64,000 nt of DNA from DATEDA01 sp963789885 (GCA_963789885.1 CAWBNB010000029.1:1-64000); one strand, 5' to 3'; numbered from the stretch's first letter, positions 56,230-64,000 are shown. Notes: generated by a model from the sequence alone, not told the origin. Numbers and translations: made by a program.

Positions 56230-56860
56230 GGGGACGACTCAGGTCGATCGCTATCGGCCGTTCGCAGACCGCGCCGCGGCGCTTGAGGATCCGCACCGCG
56301 ATCCCGCCGGCGGCGGTGTCGAGCGCGAGCCGCAGCGCCGCCGGCGACGCTTCGCCGGCAGCCCGCGGCGCGCGGAAGAGCATCGCCATCGCCCGCGTGC
56401 CTTCGGCCGCGAGCTGCAGGCGCCGGAGCGCCGGGTACTTCACCTCACCGGGCCACACGAGCACCGCACCGCAGGCGGCAGAACGCAATGCCTGCTCGGC
56501 TGCCCACAGCGAGTCGCGCGCCGAGCGCGTCCGGACGATCAGGACCTGCCCGAGCGCGATACCCGCCGCGACGAGCGCCGGCGCATAGGGCAGATACGGT
56601 GGCGCGATCCAGGCGAGCCGCCCGCCGGCGCAGACGAGGCGGGCGAGGGCCGGCCCCAGGATGCGGAGCTCGCCGATGCCGTCGTGCGCCGGCACCAGCT
56701 CGGTGAGCGCACCGGCCGGCCAGCCGCCGCCCGGCAGCTCCGCGTCGAGCTGCGGGAACCCGGTCGGCACGCTCGGGCTCGCCACGCGCGCGAGCGCACG
56801 CCCGAGCCGGACGTCGGAACGGGCGAGGAGGGCGGCAAGAGACACTGCTTCGGCAACCAC
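56156..56860 (-). CDS. imuA: ImuA, RecA-like SOS mutagenesis protein, 234 aa
   Basis: A RecA-related fold without a clear Walker A. It begins VAEAVSLAALLARSDVRLGR with GTG, then FPQLDAELPGGGWPAGALTE and LAWIAPPYLPYAPALVAAGI. This is the ImuA/SulA-like family protein that partners ImuB. It is second in the lexA-imuA-imuB-dnaE2 operon, 58 bases after lexA. Together the cassette gives damage-induced translesion synthesis. Confidence 0.85.
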   Translation of the reverse strand: MVAEAVSLAALLARSDVRLGRALARVASPSVPTGFPQLDAELPGGGWPAGALTELVPAHDGIGELRILGPALARLVCAGGRLAWIAPPYLPYAPALVAAGIALGQVLIVRTRSARDSLWAAEQALRSAACGAVLVWPGEVKYPALRRLQLAAEGTRAMAMLFRAPRAAGEASPAALRLALDTAAGGIAVRILKRRGAVCERPIAIDLSRPHAAVDCAVSAEPPARSADARACHA

Positions 56861-56918
56861 GGGGAAAGCGAACCGCGATCGAGCGCATGCGTCTCGCGCC
56901 CGATCGGCGGTTCCCGCG

Positions 56919-57518
56919 TTACAGCGAGCGGCTGCGGATGATCCCGACGGCGATGCCCTCGATCGCGAACGGCGACGAGCGGGTGTCGACGACGATCGGC
57001 TTGAAGTCCGGGTTCTCGGGCAGAAGCTCGACCGTCCCCCCGCGGCGGCGCAGGCGTTTCACCGTCACTTCATCGGCGAGCCGTGCGACCACGATCTGCC
57101 CGGAGCGCGCTTCCTCGGTCTTGTGCACGGCCAGCATGTCGCCGTCGAGAATGCCGGCGTCGCGCATGCTCATGCCGCGCACCTTCAGCAGATAGTCGGC
57201 GCGCGGATGGAAGAGTCCCGGATCGACCGAGTAGCGGCCGACGATGTGCTCCTCGGCGAGGATCGGCGAGCCGGCGGCGACCCTGCCGACGAGCGGCAGG
57301 CCGAGCGCCTCCTTGAGGCGCAACCCGCGCGCGGTGCCGTCGAGGATCTCGATCACCCCCTTGCGCTCCAGCGCGCGCAAGTGTTCCTCCGCGGCATTGG
57401 GGGAGGCGAAACCCAACATGCGCGAGATCTCCATGCGCGTCGGCGGAAAGCCGGTCTCCTCGATCGTGTCGCGGATGAGCTGCAGGATCTCTGCCTGCCG
57501 CGGCGTCAGTTCTTTCAT
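56919..57518 (-). CDS. lexA: LexA repressor, 199 aa
   Basis: The winged helix-turn-helix contains EISRMLGFASPNAAEEHLRA. The self-cleavage site is Ala82-Gly83 in GRVAAGSPILAEEHI. The catalytic dyad is Ser117 (VRGMSMRDAGILDGD) and Lys154 (VTVKRLRRR). It represses SOS genes and cleaves itself when RecA filaments form. A LexA box lies 27-42 bases upstream, showing autoregulation. It heads the imuA-imuB-dnaE2 operon. Confidence 0.96.
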   Translation of the reverse strand: MKELTPRQAEILQLIRDTIEETGFPPTRMEISRMLGFASPNAAEEHLRALERKGVIEILDGTARGLRLKEALGLPLVGRVAAGSPILAEEHIVGRYSVDPGLFHPRADYLLKVRGMSMRDAGILDGDMLAVHKTEEARSGQIVVARLADEVTVKRLRRRGGTVELLPENPDFKPIVVDTRSSPFAIEGIAVGIIRSRSL

Positions 57519-57544
57519 GGTTTCCGGATGCCTTCAGAAAAAAG

Positions 57545-57560
57545 CTGTTCGTGTGAACAT
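57545..57560 (-). promoter_or_regulatory. LexA box upstream of lexA
   Basis: CTGTTCGTGTGAACAT on the + strand fits CTGT-N8-ACAG with a single mismatch in the last position. It is 27 bases from the lexA ATG, a typical operator position for autoregulation and for the whole mutagenesis cassette. Confidence 0.8.
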
Positions 57561-57598
57561 GGAGGATTCCCCTTGCACATCCCGCGCGGCGCAAAACG

Positions 57599-58015
57599 TC
57601 AAGCGCTGGCCGAGTACTGCGCCGGCACCGGCTCCCGCGCCTGCACGCTGGCGATCGCCCGCACCCCGGCCGGCATCGGCACTCGGCCGAAGCGCGCGAG
57701 CCGCGCCTCGATCGCGAGCCGGCTCCGTGCGTGCACGACCGCGAGGTCGTCGATCGATTGACCCTTGTCGAAGGCGGCGACGAGCTGGTCGTCCTCCTCC
57801 TTCGACCACGGCTTGCCGGAATTGCCGGCCGCTGGGCGCGCGGCGTGCCGCTTCTGCGCGGCGACCGCGGTCTCGAGCGCGCGGACCGCCTGGAAGAGCG
57901 CGCGCACGACGTCCGGATGCTGGTAGGTGCTCGACGCCGGGAACGGCGCGCCGGTGATCGGGTCGGTGCCGGCCGACAGCGCCTGCAGGATGGAAAGCGC
58001 CTTGTCCTGATCCAT
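57599..58015 (-). CDS. SOS-controlled protein with SANT/Myb-like C-terminal segment, 138 aa
   Basis: The start begins MDQDKALSILQALSAGTDPI and the N-terminus continues PASSTYQHPDVVRALFQAVR. The C-terminal part GKPWSKEEDDQLVAAFDKGQ then SRLAIEARLARFGR resembles a Myb/SANT helix-turn-helix with its W..EED opening. I recall similar proteins in proteobacteria but no function. AGAGG precedes the ATG. A LexA box overlapping its -10 element makes it a likely SOS gene. It is divergent from the SRAP gene and follows no coding gene on its strand. Confidence 0.75.
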   Translation of the reverse strand: MDQDKALSILQALSAGTDPITGAPFPASSTYQHPDVVRALFQAVRALETAVAAQKRHAARPAAGNSGKPWSKEEDDQLVAAFDKGQSIDDLAVVHARSRLAIEARLARFGRVPMPAGVRAIASVQAREPVPAQYSASA

Positions 58016-58056
58016 GGATGCCTCTTGGTTGACCTTGCGTTGACCCCCGCCCTTAT

Positions 58057-58072
58057 CTGTATTCATACACAG
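58057..58072 (-). promoter_or_regulatory. Perfect LexA box between the SANT-like and SRAP genes
   Basis: CTGTATTCATACACAG is an exact CTGT-N8-ACAG match. Read on the minus strand (CTGTGTATGAATACAG) it covers the -10 element TATGAA of the SANT-like gene. It could also influence the divergent SRAP gene 83 bases away. Confidence 0.92.
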
Positions 58073-58090
58073 TACTGAACAAAAATGCAA
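58062..58090 (-). promoter_or_regulatory. Promoter of the SANT-like gene, overlapped by the LexA box
   Basis: On the minus strand TTGCAT (58085-58090) and TATGAA (58062-58067) are 17 bases apart. The LexA box covers the -10, so bound LexA would block RNA polymerase. Confidence 0.55.
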
Positions 58091-58154
58091 GTCCCGCCGC
58101 CGGTGCGGCGCGAAGTCGTTGGTTTTCCGCGGGAAGACGGGATAATCCGGCCGC

Positions 58155-58808
58155 ATGTGCGGCCGCTACGTGCTCGTTTCGCCCGGCGAGGTCATCGCCG
58201 AGCACTTCCGCCTGAGCGAGGTGCCGGTCTACCCGCCGAGCTACAACATCGCGCCGACCCAGCAGGCGCTCGTGGTGCGCGAGACGCCCGCCGGCGCGCG
58301 CGAAGCGGTGATGCTCCGCTGGGGCCTGATCCCCGCCTGGGCGAAGGATCCGGCGATCGGCGGCCGGATGATCAACGCCCGCGCCGAGGGGTTGGCCGAC
58401 AAGCCGGCGTTCCGCGCGGCGTTCCGGCGCCGGCGCTGCCTGGTGCCGGCCGACGGGTTCTACGAATGGTCGACGGTCGCCGGCGGACGGAAGCAGCCCT
58501 ACTTCATCCGGCTCGTCTCCGGCGCGCCGCTCGCGCTCGCCGGGCTGTGGGAGCAGTGGCGCGGCCCCGGCGGCGACGCGATCGCCACCTTCACCATCGT
58601 CACCACGGAGGCGAACGAGGCGCTCCACGCGATCCACGACCGCATGCCGGTGCTCGTCGCATCCGCCGACCACGACGAGTGGCTGTCCTCGCCGAACCCG
58701 TCCGCCCTGCTCGCGCCGTGGGCCGGCGCGCCGTTCGAGATCCGCCCGGTCAGCACCCGCGTCAACAGCGTGCAAAACGACGCGCCGGATCTCCTCGAGC
58801 GCGTATAA
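58155..58808 (+). CDS. SOS response-associated (SRAP/YedK) protein, 217 aa
   Basis: The catalytic Cys2 of MCGRYVLVSPGEVIAEHF is intact. Further family motifs are YNIAPTQQALVV, LRWGLIPAWAKDP, INARAEGLADKPAFR, YEWSTVAGGRKQPYF, and the His of HDRMPVLV. SRAP proteins covalently trap abasic sites in single-stranded DNA. It lies 83 bases from the perfect LexA box and divergent from the SANT-like gene. Confidence 0.93.
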   Translation: MCGRYVLVSPGEVIAEHFRLSEVPVYPPSYNIAPTQQALVVRETPAGAREAVMLRWGLIPAWAKDPAIGGRMINARAEGLADKPAFRAAFRRRRCLVPADGFYEWSTVAGGRKQPYFIRLVSGAPLALAGLWEQWRGPGGDAIATFTIVTTEANEALHAIHDRMPVLVASADHDEWLSSPNPSALLAPWAGAPFEIRPVSTRVNSVQNDAPDLLERV

Positions 58809-58819
58809 TCCGCCGCGCC

Positions 58820-59026
58820 ATGTTCGGGAAAAAAATCAAGACCGGTTACGAGTCCGACGCGACGCGCATGATCCGCGAGCTGCTCGCGGAGAAGCCCGGG
58901 ATCGCCGACGAGCAGCAGCAGGGACGCGCGCTGTGGTGGGACCGCCGGCTCGACCTCGACCTCCTGCGGCGTGAGCGGGAATCGAGCGTGGCGCAGAGAG
59001 GCTACGTCTATCAGACCGATCACTAG
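58820..59026 (+). CDS. DUF3460 family protein, 68 aa
   Basis: A short protein with the pattern YESDATRMIRELLAEKPGIA followed by QQQGRALWWDRRLDLDLL, which defines DUF3460, common in betaproteobacteria. Function unknown; no leader. It begins 11 bases after the SRAP stop and overlaps the TPR lipoprotein frame, so the three may be co-transcribed. Confidence 0.85.
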   Translation: MFGKKIKTGYESDATRMIRELLAEKPGIADEQQQGRALWWDRRLDLDLLRRERESSVAQRGYVYQTDH

Positions 59027-59720
59027 CCTCGGCGCGGGACGGCGGCACCTTCTGGCGGTGCTCGCCGGTCTCGCGCTCGCGGGTTGCCTCTCGCCGCAGG
59101 CGAGCCTGCTGCTCGCCCTGATCCCCGACGGCACGTTCACTACCCTGCTCAAGAACATGCAGGGCGTGAGCGAACCGAACCGCGAGCGGCTCGCGATGCT
59201 CGAGCAGAAAGGCGACTGGGCCGGCGTCGTGCAGTTCGCCCAGGAGAACCTGCAGCGCGATCCGCACAACGCTGACTGGTGGATCATCGCCGGCTATGCT
59301 TTTTCGCAGCTCAAGCAGTATCAGCGCGCGGCCGACGCTTTCCAGCAGGCGACCCGCCTCGAGCCGCAGGACATCACCAGCTGGAACCTCCTCGCCCAGG
59401 CCTATCGCTCGCTCGGCCAGCCGGAGCGGGCGATCCGTACCCTCGACAACGCGCTGCGGATCAACGGCGACTCGCCGATGACCTACTACCTGATCGGCGA
59501 GAGCTTCAGCGACCTCAAGCGGCCGGATCGCGCGGTCAGCTTCTACGAGGAGGCGGTGCAGCGCAACCCGAAGTTCGGCGAAGCGGTCTACGGCCTCGGC
59601 GTCGCGTATGCGCGGCTCGGGCGGAAAACCGATTTCGAAGCGACGGTCGACCTGCTCAAGAAGATCGACCCGCAGGCCGCGCAGCAGCTCGCCGCGACAC
59701 CCGTCGGCCCGCAGCGCTAG
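58971..59720 (+). CDS. TPR lipoprotein, 249 aa
   Basis: A lipobox LALAGC follows a hydrophobic stretch (HLLAVLAGLALAGC), so the mature protein should be lipid-anchored. TPR helices are NADWWIIAGYAFSQLKQYQR, AADAFQQATRLEPQDITSWN and AVSFYEEAVQRNPKFGEAVY. The GTG at 58971 inside the DUF3460 gene is one possible start; a later GTG close to the signal is another. Likely a partner-binding protein of the envelope. It converges with the SDR gene with stops overlapping as CTAG. Confidence 0.8.
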   Translation: MSGNRAWRREATSIRPITSLGAGRRHLLAVLAGLALAGCLSPQASLLLALIPDGTFTTLLKNMQGVSEPNRERLAMLEQKGDWAGVVQFAQENLQRDPHNADWWIIAGYAFSQLKQYQRAADAFQQATRLEPQDITSWNLLAQAYRSLGQPERAIRTLDNALRINGDSPMTYYLIGESFSDLKRPDRAVSFYEEAVQRNPKFGEAVYGLGVAYARLGRKTDFEATVDLLKKIDPQAAQQLAATPVGPQR

Positions 59721-60472
59721 GAGACGGCCAGGCCGTCGTCGGCGGCGATTACCGCGCCGTTGACGAAGCCCGCGGCGTCGGAGGCGAGGACCAGCACCAG
59801 GGCGTCGAGGTCCTCCGGCTTGCCGACCCGCCGCCGCGGCAGCATCGCGACGAGCTTCTTTCCGCCTTCCGTCTGCCAGTAGTCGCGGTTGATCTCGGTT
59901 TCGATGTAGCCGGGGCAGAGGGCATTCGCGTTGATGCCGTGACGCCCCCATTCGAGCGCAAGCGACCGGGTCAATTGCACGACGGCCGCTTTCGACATGC
60001 AGTAAACGGAGAGCTGGCCGAGCACCCGCAAGCCCGCGACGGAAGCGATGTTGACGATGCGTCCCGGACGCCGGCCGGCGATCATGCTCCTGCCGACCGC
60101 CTGCGCGACGAAGAACATGCCCTTGGCGTTGGTGTCCATCACGTAGTCGTAGTCGGCCGGCTCGACGTCCGCGAGGCGCTTGGTCACGCTGACGCCCGAG
60201 TTGTTCACCAGGATGTCGATCGGCCCGAGCGCGCGCTCGGCGTCGGCGACAGCGCCGCGCACCGACGCGACGTCGGTCACGTCCATCGCCACCGCATGCG
60301 CCGCGCCGCCCGCTGCCCCGATCTCGCGCGCGAGCGCCGCGAGCCGGTCGGTCCGGCGCGCTGCGAGCGCGACGCGTGCGCCGGCGCCGGCCAGCACGGT
60401 CGCGAACCGTGCCCCGAGCCCGCTCGATGCGCCGGTGACGAGCGCCGTCTTGCCGTCGAGCCTGATTTCCAT
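59717..60472 (-). CDS. Short-chain dehydrogenase/reductase, 251 aa
   Basis: Classical SDR: NAD(P) motif ALVTGASSGLGARFATVLAG, NNSGVSVTKRL (a Ser in the usual NNAG), the catalytic Ser in VNIASVAGLRVLG and YCMSKAAVVQLTRSLALEWG. It ends AADDGLAVS. The substrate is unknown. It is divergent from the enoyl-CoA hydratase gene, a pairing common in acyl-CoA degradation. Confidence 0.88.
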   Translation of the reverse strand: MEIRLDGKTALVTGASSGLGARFATVLAGAGARVALAARRTDRLAALAREIGAAGGAAHAVAMDVTDVASVRGAVADAERALGPIDILVNNSGVSVTKRLADVEPADYDYVMDTNAKGMFFVAQAVGRSMIAGRRPGRIVNIASVAGLRVLGQLSVYCMSKAAVVQLTRSLALEWGRHGINANALCPGYIETEINRDYWQTEGGKKLVAMLPRRRVGKPEDLDALVLVLASDAAGFVNGAVIAADDGLAVS

Positions 60473-60563
60473 CGCAGCCTCCGTCGGGAGTGCCGATTAT
60501 AGGTGCGCGCCTCGGCGCGAATGGCACCGCCCCCGGGTGCGAGCTACACTCGCGCGCACTCTC

Positions 60564-61379
60564 ATGACCGATCTCCTGCGAACCTACGAACGCGGGTGTC
60601 TCCGCGTCACGCTCAACCGCCCGGCGAAGCGCAACGCCGTGTCCCGCGACACCTTGCGCGAGCTGAAGGCGGTCTTCGAGGCGCACGCTGGGCTCGACGA
60701 CCTCCGGCTGCCGGTCCTCGGCGGTGCCGGCGACGTCGCTTTCTGTACCGGGGCCGACCTCGCCGGCCTGGCAGGCGCGCGCGACGAGGAGGCGACCGAG
60801 GCGTTTGCCGCCGACGCCACGGCGGCGCTGGACGCCGTGCGCCTGTTCCCGGTGCCGACGGTCGCGGTGCTGAACGGTGCCGCGCTCGGCGGCGGCGCGG
60901 AACTCGCGCTCGCCTGCGACATGCGCGTCGCCGCCGCCCACGCCCGGCTCGGCCACGTCCATGCGGAGATCCACGCCGCCACCGCGTGGGGCGGCGGCCC
61001 CGATCTCGCGCGCCTCGTCGGCTATCCGACCACGATGGAGCTGCTCGCCTCCGCGCGCCTGCTGGCGGCGGTCGAGGCACAGGCCCTCGGTCTAGTCAAC
61101 CACGTCGCACCCCCGGGCGGCGACCTGCTCGAGTTCGTCGACCGCTTCCTCGAGCCGATGCGGGAGCGACCGCCGCACGTGATGCGGGCGCTCAAGTCCC
61201 AGGCGCTCGCCGAGCGGTTCGGCTGGCCGGTCGAAGTCCGGCGCGAGGCCGAGCGCGAGCATTTCGTCAGGGCCTGGCTCGATCCGGCCCACTGGATGGC
61301 GGTCGACGACCGGTTCAAGCCGGCTGCAGGCCCCGCGGGTGCATCCGGAGCGGAGTCTGGCGAGTATCAGGGGGAATAA
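60564..61379 (+). CDS. Enoyl-CoA hydratase/isomerase family protein, 271 aa
   Basis: A crotonase fold with AFCTGADLAGLAG and LNGAALGGGAELALACDMRV forming the oxyanion hole. The second catalytic-Glu region is shifted (HAEIHAATAWGGG). It hydrates or isomerises an enoyl-CoA. The start at 60564 begins the domain; longer frames overlap the SDR gene on the other strand. It may work in a short degradation route with the SDR. Confidence 0.82.
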   Translation: MTDLLRTYERGCLRVTLNRPAKRNAVSRDTLRELKAVFEAHAGLDDLRLPVLGGAGDVAFCTGADLAGLAGARDEEATEAFAADATAALDAVRLFPVPTVAVLNGAALGGGAELALACDMRVAAAHARLGHVHAEIHAATAWGGGPDLARLVGYPTTMELLASARLLAAVEAQALGLVNHVAPPGGDLLEFVDRFLEPMRERPPHVMRALKSQALAERFGWPVEVRREAEREHFVRAWLDPAHWMAVDDRFKPAAGPAGASGAESGEYQGE

Positions 61380-61406
61380 TCACGACCTGGCACGCGTTTC
61401 CGATCC

Positions 61407-61922
61407 ATGACAACTTGCTCGCCACGGATGGCTGTCTGCATCGGGATCACGGCACTCGCGTTGTTCGTCGGCGCCTGCGCCACGCTCTCCCCGTCGGTTC
61501 CTCCGGGCGCATCCAAGTCCGAGGTCGAGGCGGCGCTCGGGAAGCCGGTCGACGTGATGACCGCGCCCGGCGGCGAGGTCGTCTGGCAGTACCCGCGCGG
61601 CCCGATGGGACAGTTCACGTACATGGTCGCGTTCGGCGCGGACGGCCGGGCGAAGGGGCTCACCCAGGCGTTGACCTGGGAGAACTTCGCCGGCATCCGC
61701 CCCGGGATGACCCGCGACGAGATCCGGCTCCGGTTCGGGCGCCCGGGGACGATCGTCACCTATCGCAATCTCGGCGAGGAAGTCTGGTCCTACCGCTACC
61801 AGATCCCGGCCGCGACGAATCGGATCTTCAACGTACACTTCGACGCTGCGACCGGGCGGGTACGCTCGACGAGCGAGCAGGAAGACCCGCTCTTCACCCC
61901 GCCGGTCAGGGTCGTAGGTTGA
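61407..61922 (+). CDS. BamE/SmpA-like lipoprotein, 171 aa (tandem copy 1)
   Basis: Lipobox GACA after a hydrophobic leader (CIGITALALFVGAC). The mature part has two BamE-like units: KSEVEAALGKPVDVMTAPGG and GMTRDEIRLRFGRPGTIVTY, then VWSYRYQIP. BamE-like small lipoproteins stabilise outer-membrane complexes. A second copy follows 61 bases later. Not BamE itself, which is shorter with one unit. Confidence 0.8.
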   Translation: MTTCSPRMAVCIGITALALFVGACATLSPSVPPGASKSEVEAALGKPVDVMTAPGGEVVWQYPRGPMGQFTYMVAFGADGRAKGLTQALTWENFAGIRPGMTRDEIRLRFGRPGTIVTYRNLGEEVWSYRYQIPAATNRIFNVHFDAATGRVRSTSEQEDPLFTPPVRVVG

Positions 61923-61983
61923 GCGCACGGATCTCGCGCCGGGGCCAACGCGGCCGCGCCGCAGCCGCACACGGAGGACTGCC

Positions 61984-62499
61984 ATGACACTGTACCGAAT
62001 CCTGCTTGCGCCCGCGGCGGCGCTGCTCGCGGCCGGTTGCGCCAGCCTGGAGCCACCCTCGTTCGCGCCGGGAACGTCCATGTCCGACGTCGAGGCACGC
62101 CTTGGACGGCCCCCGAGCGTGCTCAAGGCGCCTGGCGGCGAGACGGTTTGGCAGTATCCCAAGGGCCCGAACGGCCAGCGGACCTACATGGCGGACTTCG
62201 GACCCGATCAACGCCTCAAGCGTTTCTATCAGGCGCTGACGATCGAGCAGTTCGCCAAGATCCGGATCGGGATGCCCGAGGACGAGATCCGGCTGCTGTT
62301 CGGCCCGCCCGGGGAGACGATGTTCTTCGGCCGGATGAACGAGCAGGTCTGGTCGTATCACTACCAGGCGTCGTGGAGCGACAACCGCATCTTCAACGTC
62401 CATTTCGACGCGGGGACCCGGGCCGTGCGCAGCACCAGCGACCAGTTCGACCCGCTGCTCAATCCGTGGAACATGGGCTCAGGACCCGCCGGCATGTGA
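61984..62499 (+). CDS. BamE/SmpA-like lipoprotein, 171 aa (tandem copy 2)
   Basis: Same length and order as the preceding gene: lipobox AAGCA, MSDVEARLGRPPSVLKAPGG, GMPEDEIRLLFGPPGE, VWSYHYQAS and NRIFNVHFDAGT. This shows a clear tandem duplication. GGAGG lies before the ATG (ATGACACTGTAC). Function unknown, probably envelope-related. Confidence 0.82.
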   Translation: MTLYRILLAPAAALLAAGCASLEPPSFAPGTSMSDVEARLGRPPSVLKAPGGETVWQYPKGPNGQRTYMADFGPDQRLKRFYQALTIEQFAKIRIGMPEDEIRLLFGPPGETMFFGRMNEQVWSYHYQASWSDNRIFNVHFDAGTRAVRSTSDQFDPLLNPWNMGSGPAGM

Positions 62500-62548
62500 G
62501 CCGCGCCGCGGGTCCGCGCACGGCGCGCGCCGAGACACCCGCCGACGT

Positions 62549-63185
62549 CTAGCGCGCGGCGCGTGCGGGCTTGGCGTTACGGCACTCGACGAGGTGCCAC
62601 AGCTTCAGCGGTTTCACCTTGGTGTGCCGCATCACCTCGAGCGGCAGCCCGTCGAGCACCTGCCCGACCGACAGGTCGGTGCGGAAGCCGATGTGCTTGC
62701 AGATCGGCGATACGGCGCGCTCGAACGCGGCGAGCAGGCCGCTGCCGTTGACGAAGTGATTGAGCAGCAGCACGCGCGCACCCGGGCGCGCCACGCGGAT
62801 GATCTCGTTCATCACCGCGCGGTGGTCGGGCACGGCGGTCACCACGTAGGCCGCGACCACGACGTCGAACGCGTCGTCGGCGAACGTCATGTGGCTCGCG
62901 TCCATGCGCTCGAGCGCGACGTGCGCGAGCCCGAGCCGCTCGACCCGCTCGCGCGCCTTCGCGAGCATGCCGTCGGAAAGATCGATCCCGGTCAGCCTGC
63001 AATGCCGGGGGTAGAGCGGCAGCAGCAGGCCGGTGCCCACGCCGACCTCGAGCACCTTGGTACCGGAGCGCAGATCGAGCGAGCCGGCGAGCACTTCGCG
63101 CGAGTCCTGGAAGACCTTCCCGAAGATCGCGGTCGTAGATCCCCGAGTACTTGGAGTAGACCCGCTCGATGTGTGCCGCATCCAT
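62549..63185 (-). pseudogene. Class I SAM methyltransferase (phosphatidylethanolamine N-methyltransferase-like), one frameshift
   Basis: The N-terminus MDAAHIERVYSKYSGIYD, preceded by a GGGAGG ribosome-binding site, is in one frame. The continuation AIFGKVFQDSREVLAGSLDL and the SAM motif KVLEVGVGTGLLLPLYP are in the next. A single extra C near 63136 (GACCGCG where GACGCG is expected) separates them. Without it a 211-aa enzyme results, resembling PmtA-type methyltransferases that convert phosphatidylethanolamine to phosphatidylcholine. It is either a sequencing indel or a truncated gene that restarts internally. Confidence 0.75.
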
Positions 63186-63316
63186 CCTTTAGCCTCCCTT
63201 TTTTCGGCCGGTCGCGGACCGTATTCTTGTGGCGCGCGGCCGTTTGTCCACTGTCAATTGCGACGCCGCGGCATCGGCACTCGCGCGGACCGGGCGGTGG
63301 CGCTCGCCGCGCCTCC

Positions 63317-64000
63317 TCAGACGAGCGCGCGCTCGGCGGCGAGCGCGGGGCGACAGTGCCGGAGCCACTGTGCCATCAGCTTCTCCTGCAGGGTGTTCTG
63401 CCGCAGCCGCTCCGAGAGCGCGTGGAAGTCGACGCAGTCGAGCGGCTGGTCCTGATTGAAGCACGAGAACACGTAGCTCGTCCGGCCGGTCTGCGGATCG
63501 CGGTGCGGCTGCAGGCACTGCGCGCAGATCTCCTTCATCATGCATTGCATCGGCGAGTTGATCGAGCCGATCGCGAGATGGCGCGCCTTCAGGTACGGCG
63601 CGAGCACGGCGTGCCGCGCGCGCGCGACCGCCGCCATCATCCGGTCGGAGCCGATGGCGATGATCCGCGCCGCGGCGCCGAGCGGGATCGGCTGTGCGCC
63701 GAGGCGGCCGGCGCCGTAGGCTTCCATCGCCTGGACGATGTTGCCGATGAACGTGCGGTCCTGCGGCCGTCCGGGCGCGAAGCCCGGCGCCTCGTCGCAG
63801 CACCAGACGACCGCGTCCGCCGCCGCCTCGATCTCCTCCACCTTGTAGCGGTCGATGATCTTCTTGTAGCCGGCGAAGTAGAGCACCTGCGAGCCGGCGG
63901 CGCGAAACGCCTGGCCGATCGAGAACAGCACCGCGTTGCCCAGGCCGCCGCCGACGAGCAGCACCGTTTCGTTCGGCTCGATCTCGGTCGGCGTACCGGT
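63317..64000 (-). CDS. C-terminal part of an NAD-linked FeS oxidoreductase (FNR/PyrK-like), truncated by the window edge
   Basis: The frame is open to base 64000, so the gene starts outside the window. The NAD-binding motif VLLVGGGLGNAVLFSIGQAF is followed by a cysteine set CMMKEICAQC with a distant Cys in SYVFSCFNQD, as in the [2Fe-2S] domain of PyrK-type ferredoxin reductases. It probably passes electrons between NAD(P)H and an iron-sulfur partner. Only 227 residues are visible, so the full domain order is unknown. Confidence 0.75.
   Translation of the reverse strand, partial: TGTPTEIEPNETVLLVGGGLGNAVLFSIGQAFRAAGSQVLYFAGYKKIIDRYKVEEIEAAADAVVWCCDEAPGFAPGRPQDRTFIGNIVQAMEAYGAGRLGAQPIPLGAAARIIAIGSDRMMAAVARARHAVLAPYLKARHLAIGSINSPMQCMMKEICAQCLQPHRDPQTGRTSYVFSCFNQDQPLDCVDFHALSERLRQNTLQEKLMAQWLRHCRPALAAERALV

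Overview
The window is high-GC DNA, densely coded over most of its length, and reads like a betaproteobacterial chromosome, probably a Burkholderiales-type environmental lineage. Supporting traits are a Bug-family (tripartite tricarboxylate) receptor, a DUF3460 protein, a PEP-CTERM protein remnant, a LexA/ImuA/ImuB/DnaE2 mutagenesis cassette, phasin-type PHA proteins and a two-domain fatty acyl-CoA reductase. The taxonomic call is inference. I saw no rRNA, tRNA, CRISPR array or intact transposase.

Layout. 1-5.9 kb is sparse accessory DNA with small or hypothetical genes (a gluzincin-like protease, a Rap1a/Tai-like secreted protein, short orphan ORFs and decayed fragments) plus ureidoglycolate lyase (allA) next to a 7-bp tandem repeat. 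5.9-7.2 kb carries a secreted nuclease and a protein-isoaspartate methyltransferase. 7.4-17.1 kb is one long + strand block: xanthine dehydrogenase xdhABC followed by a BMP-type nucleoside/purine ABC importer. With allA it suggests uptake and oxidation of purines. 17.1-19.7 kb is a paaG-paaI-paaK operon for phenylacetyl-CoA handling. 19.9-20.5 kb is a frame-shifted PEP-CTERM gene. 20.7-24.0 kb is a helicase-exonuclease pair resembling MrfA/MrfB. A Bug receptor gene follows, then a 1.7-kb insertion of broken small ORFs ending in the scar of a second Bug gene, then an M81 peptidase.

28.9-31.8 kb holds an Hsp20 and a Lon protease, followed by what looks like a small RNA gene with its own promoter and terminator. 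33.0-37.5 kb is an aldehyde dehydrogenase / Tat-signal small subunit / GMC oxidoreductase / lipase operon. 37.5-40.2 kb has a SPINDLY-type TPR glycosyltransferase and a peroxiredoxin. 40.2-49.1 kb is the most striking block, a neutral-lipid storage locus: fatty acyl-CoA reductase, phasin, patatin lipase, TetR regulator, TPR protein, wax ester synthase/DGAT, acyl-CoA-binding protein, PHA-system protein and cyclopropane-fatty-acid synthase. Read together with the upstream alcohol and aldehyde oxidation operon, it could make, package and mobilise wax esters or related lipids.

49.3-51.6 kb has an acetylornithine-type aminotransferase and two tandem TPR paralogues. 51.7-58.8 kb is an SOS region: lexA-imuA-imuB-dnaE2 (dnaE2 carries two frameshifts), then a SANT/Myb-like protein whose promoter contains a perfect LexA box, and a divergent SRAP/YedK gene. 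The right end holds DUF3460, a TPR lipoprotein, an SDR, an enoyl-CoA hydratase, two tandem BamE-like lipoproteins, a frame-shifted methyltransferase and the end of an oxidoreductase cut by the window edge.

Two global patterns stand out. Five convergent stop-codon overlaps use the sequence CTAG. Several genes appear broken by single-base indels, so sequencing or assembly error must be excluded before any of them is called a true pseudogene.
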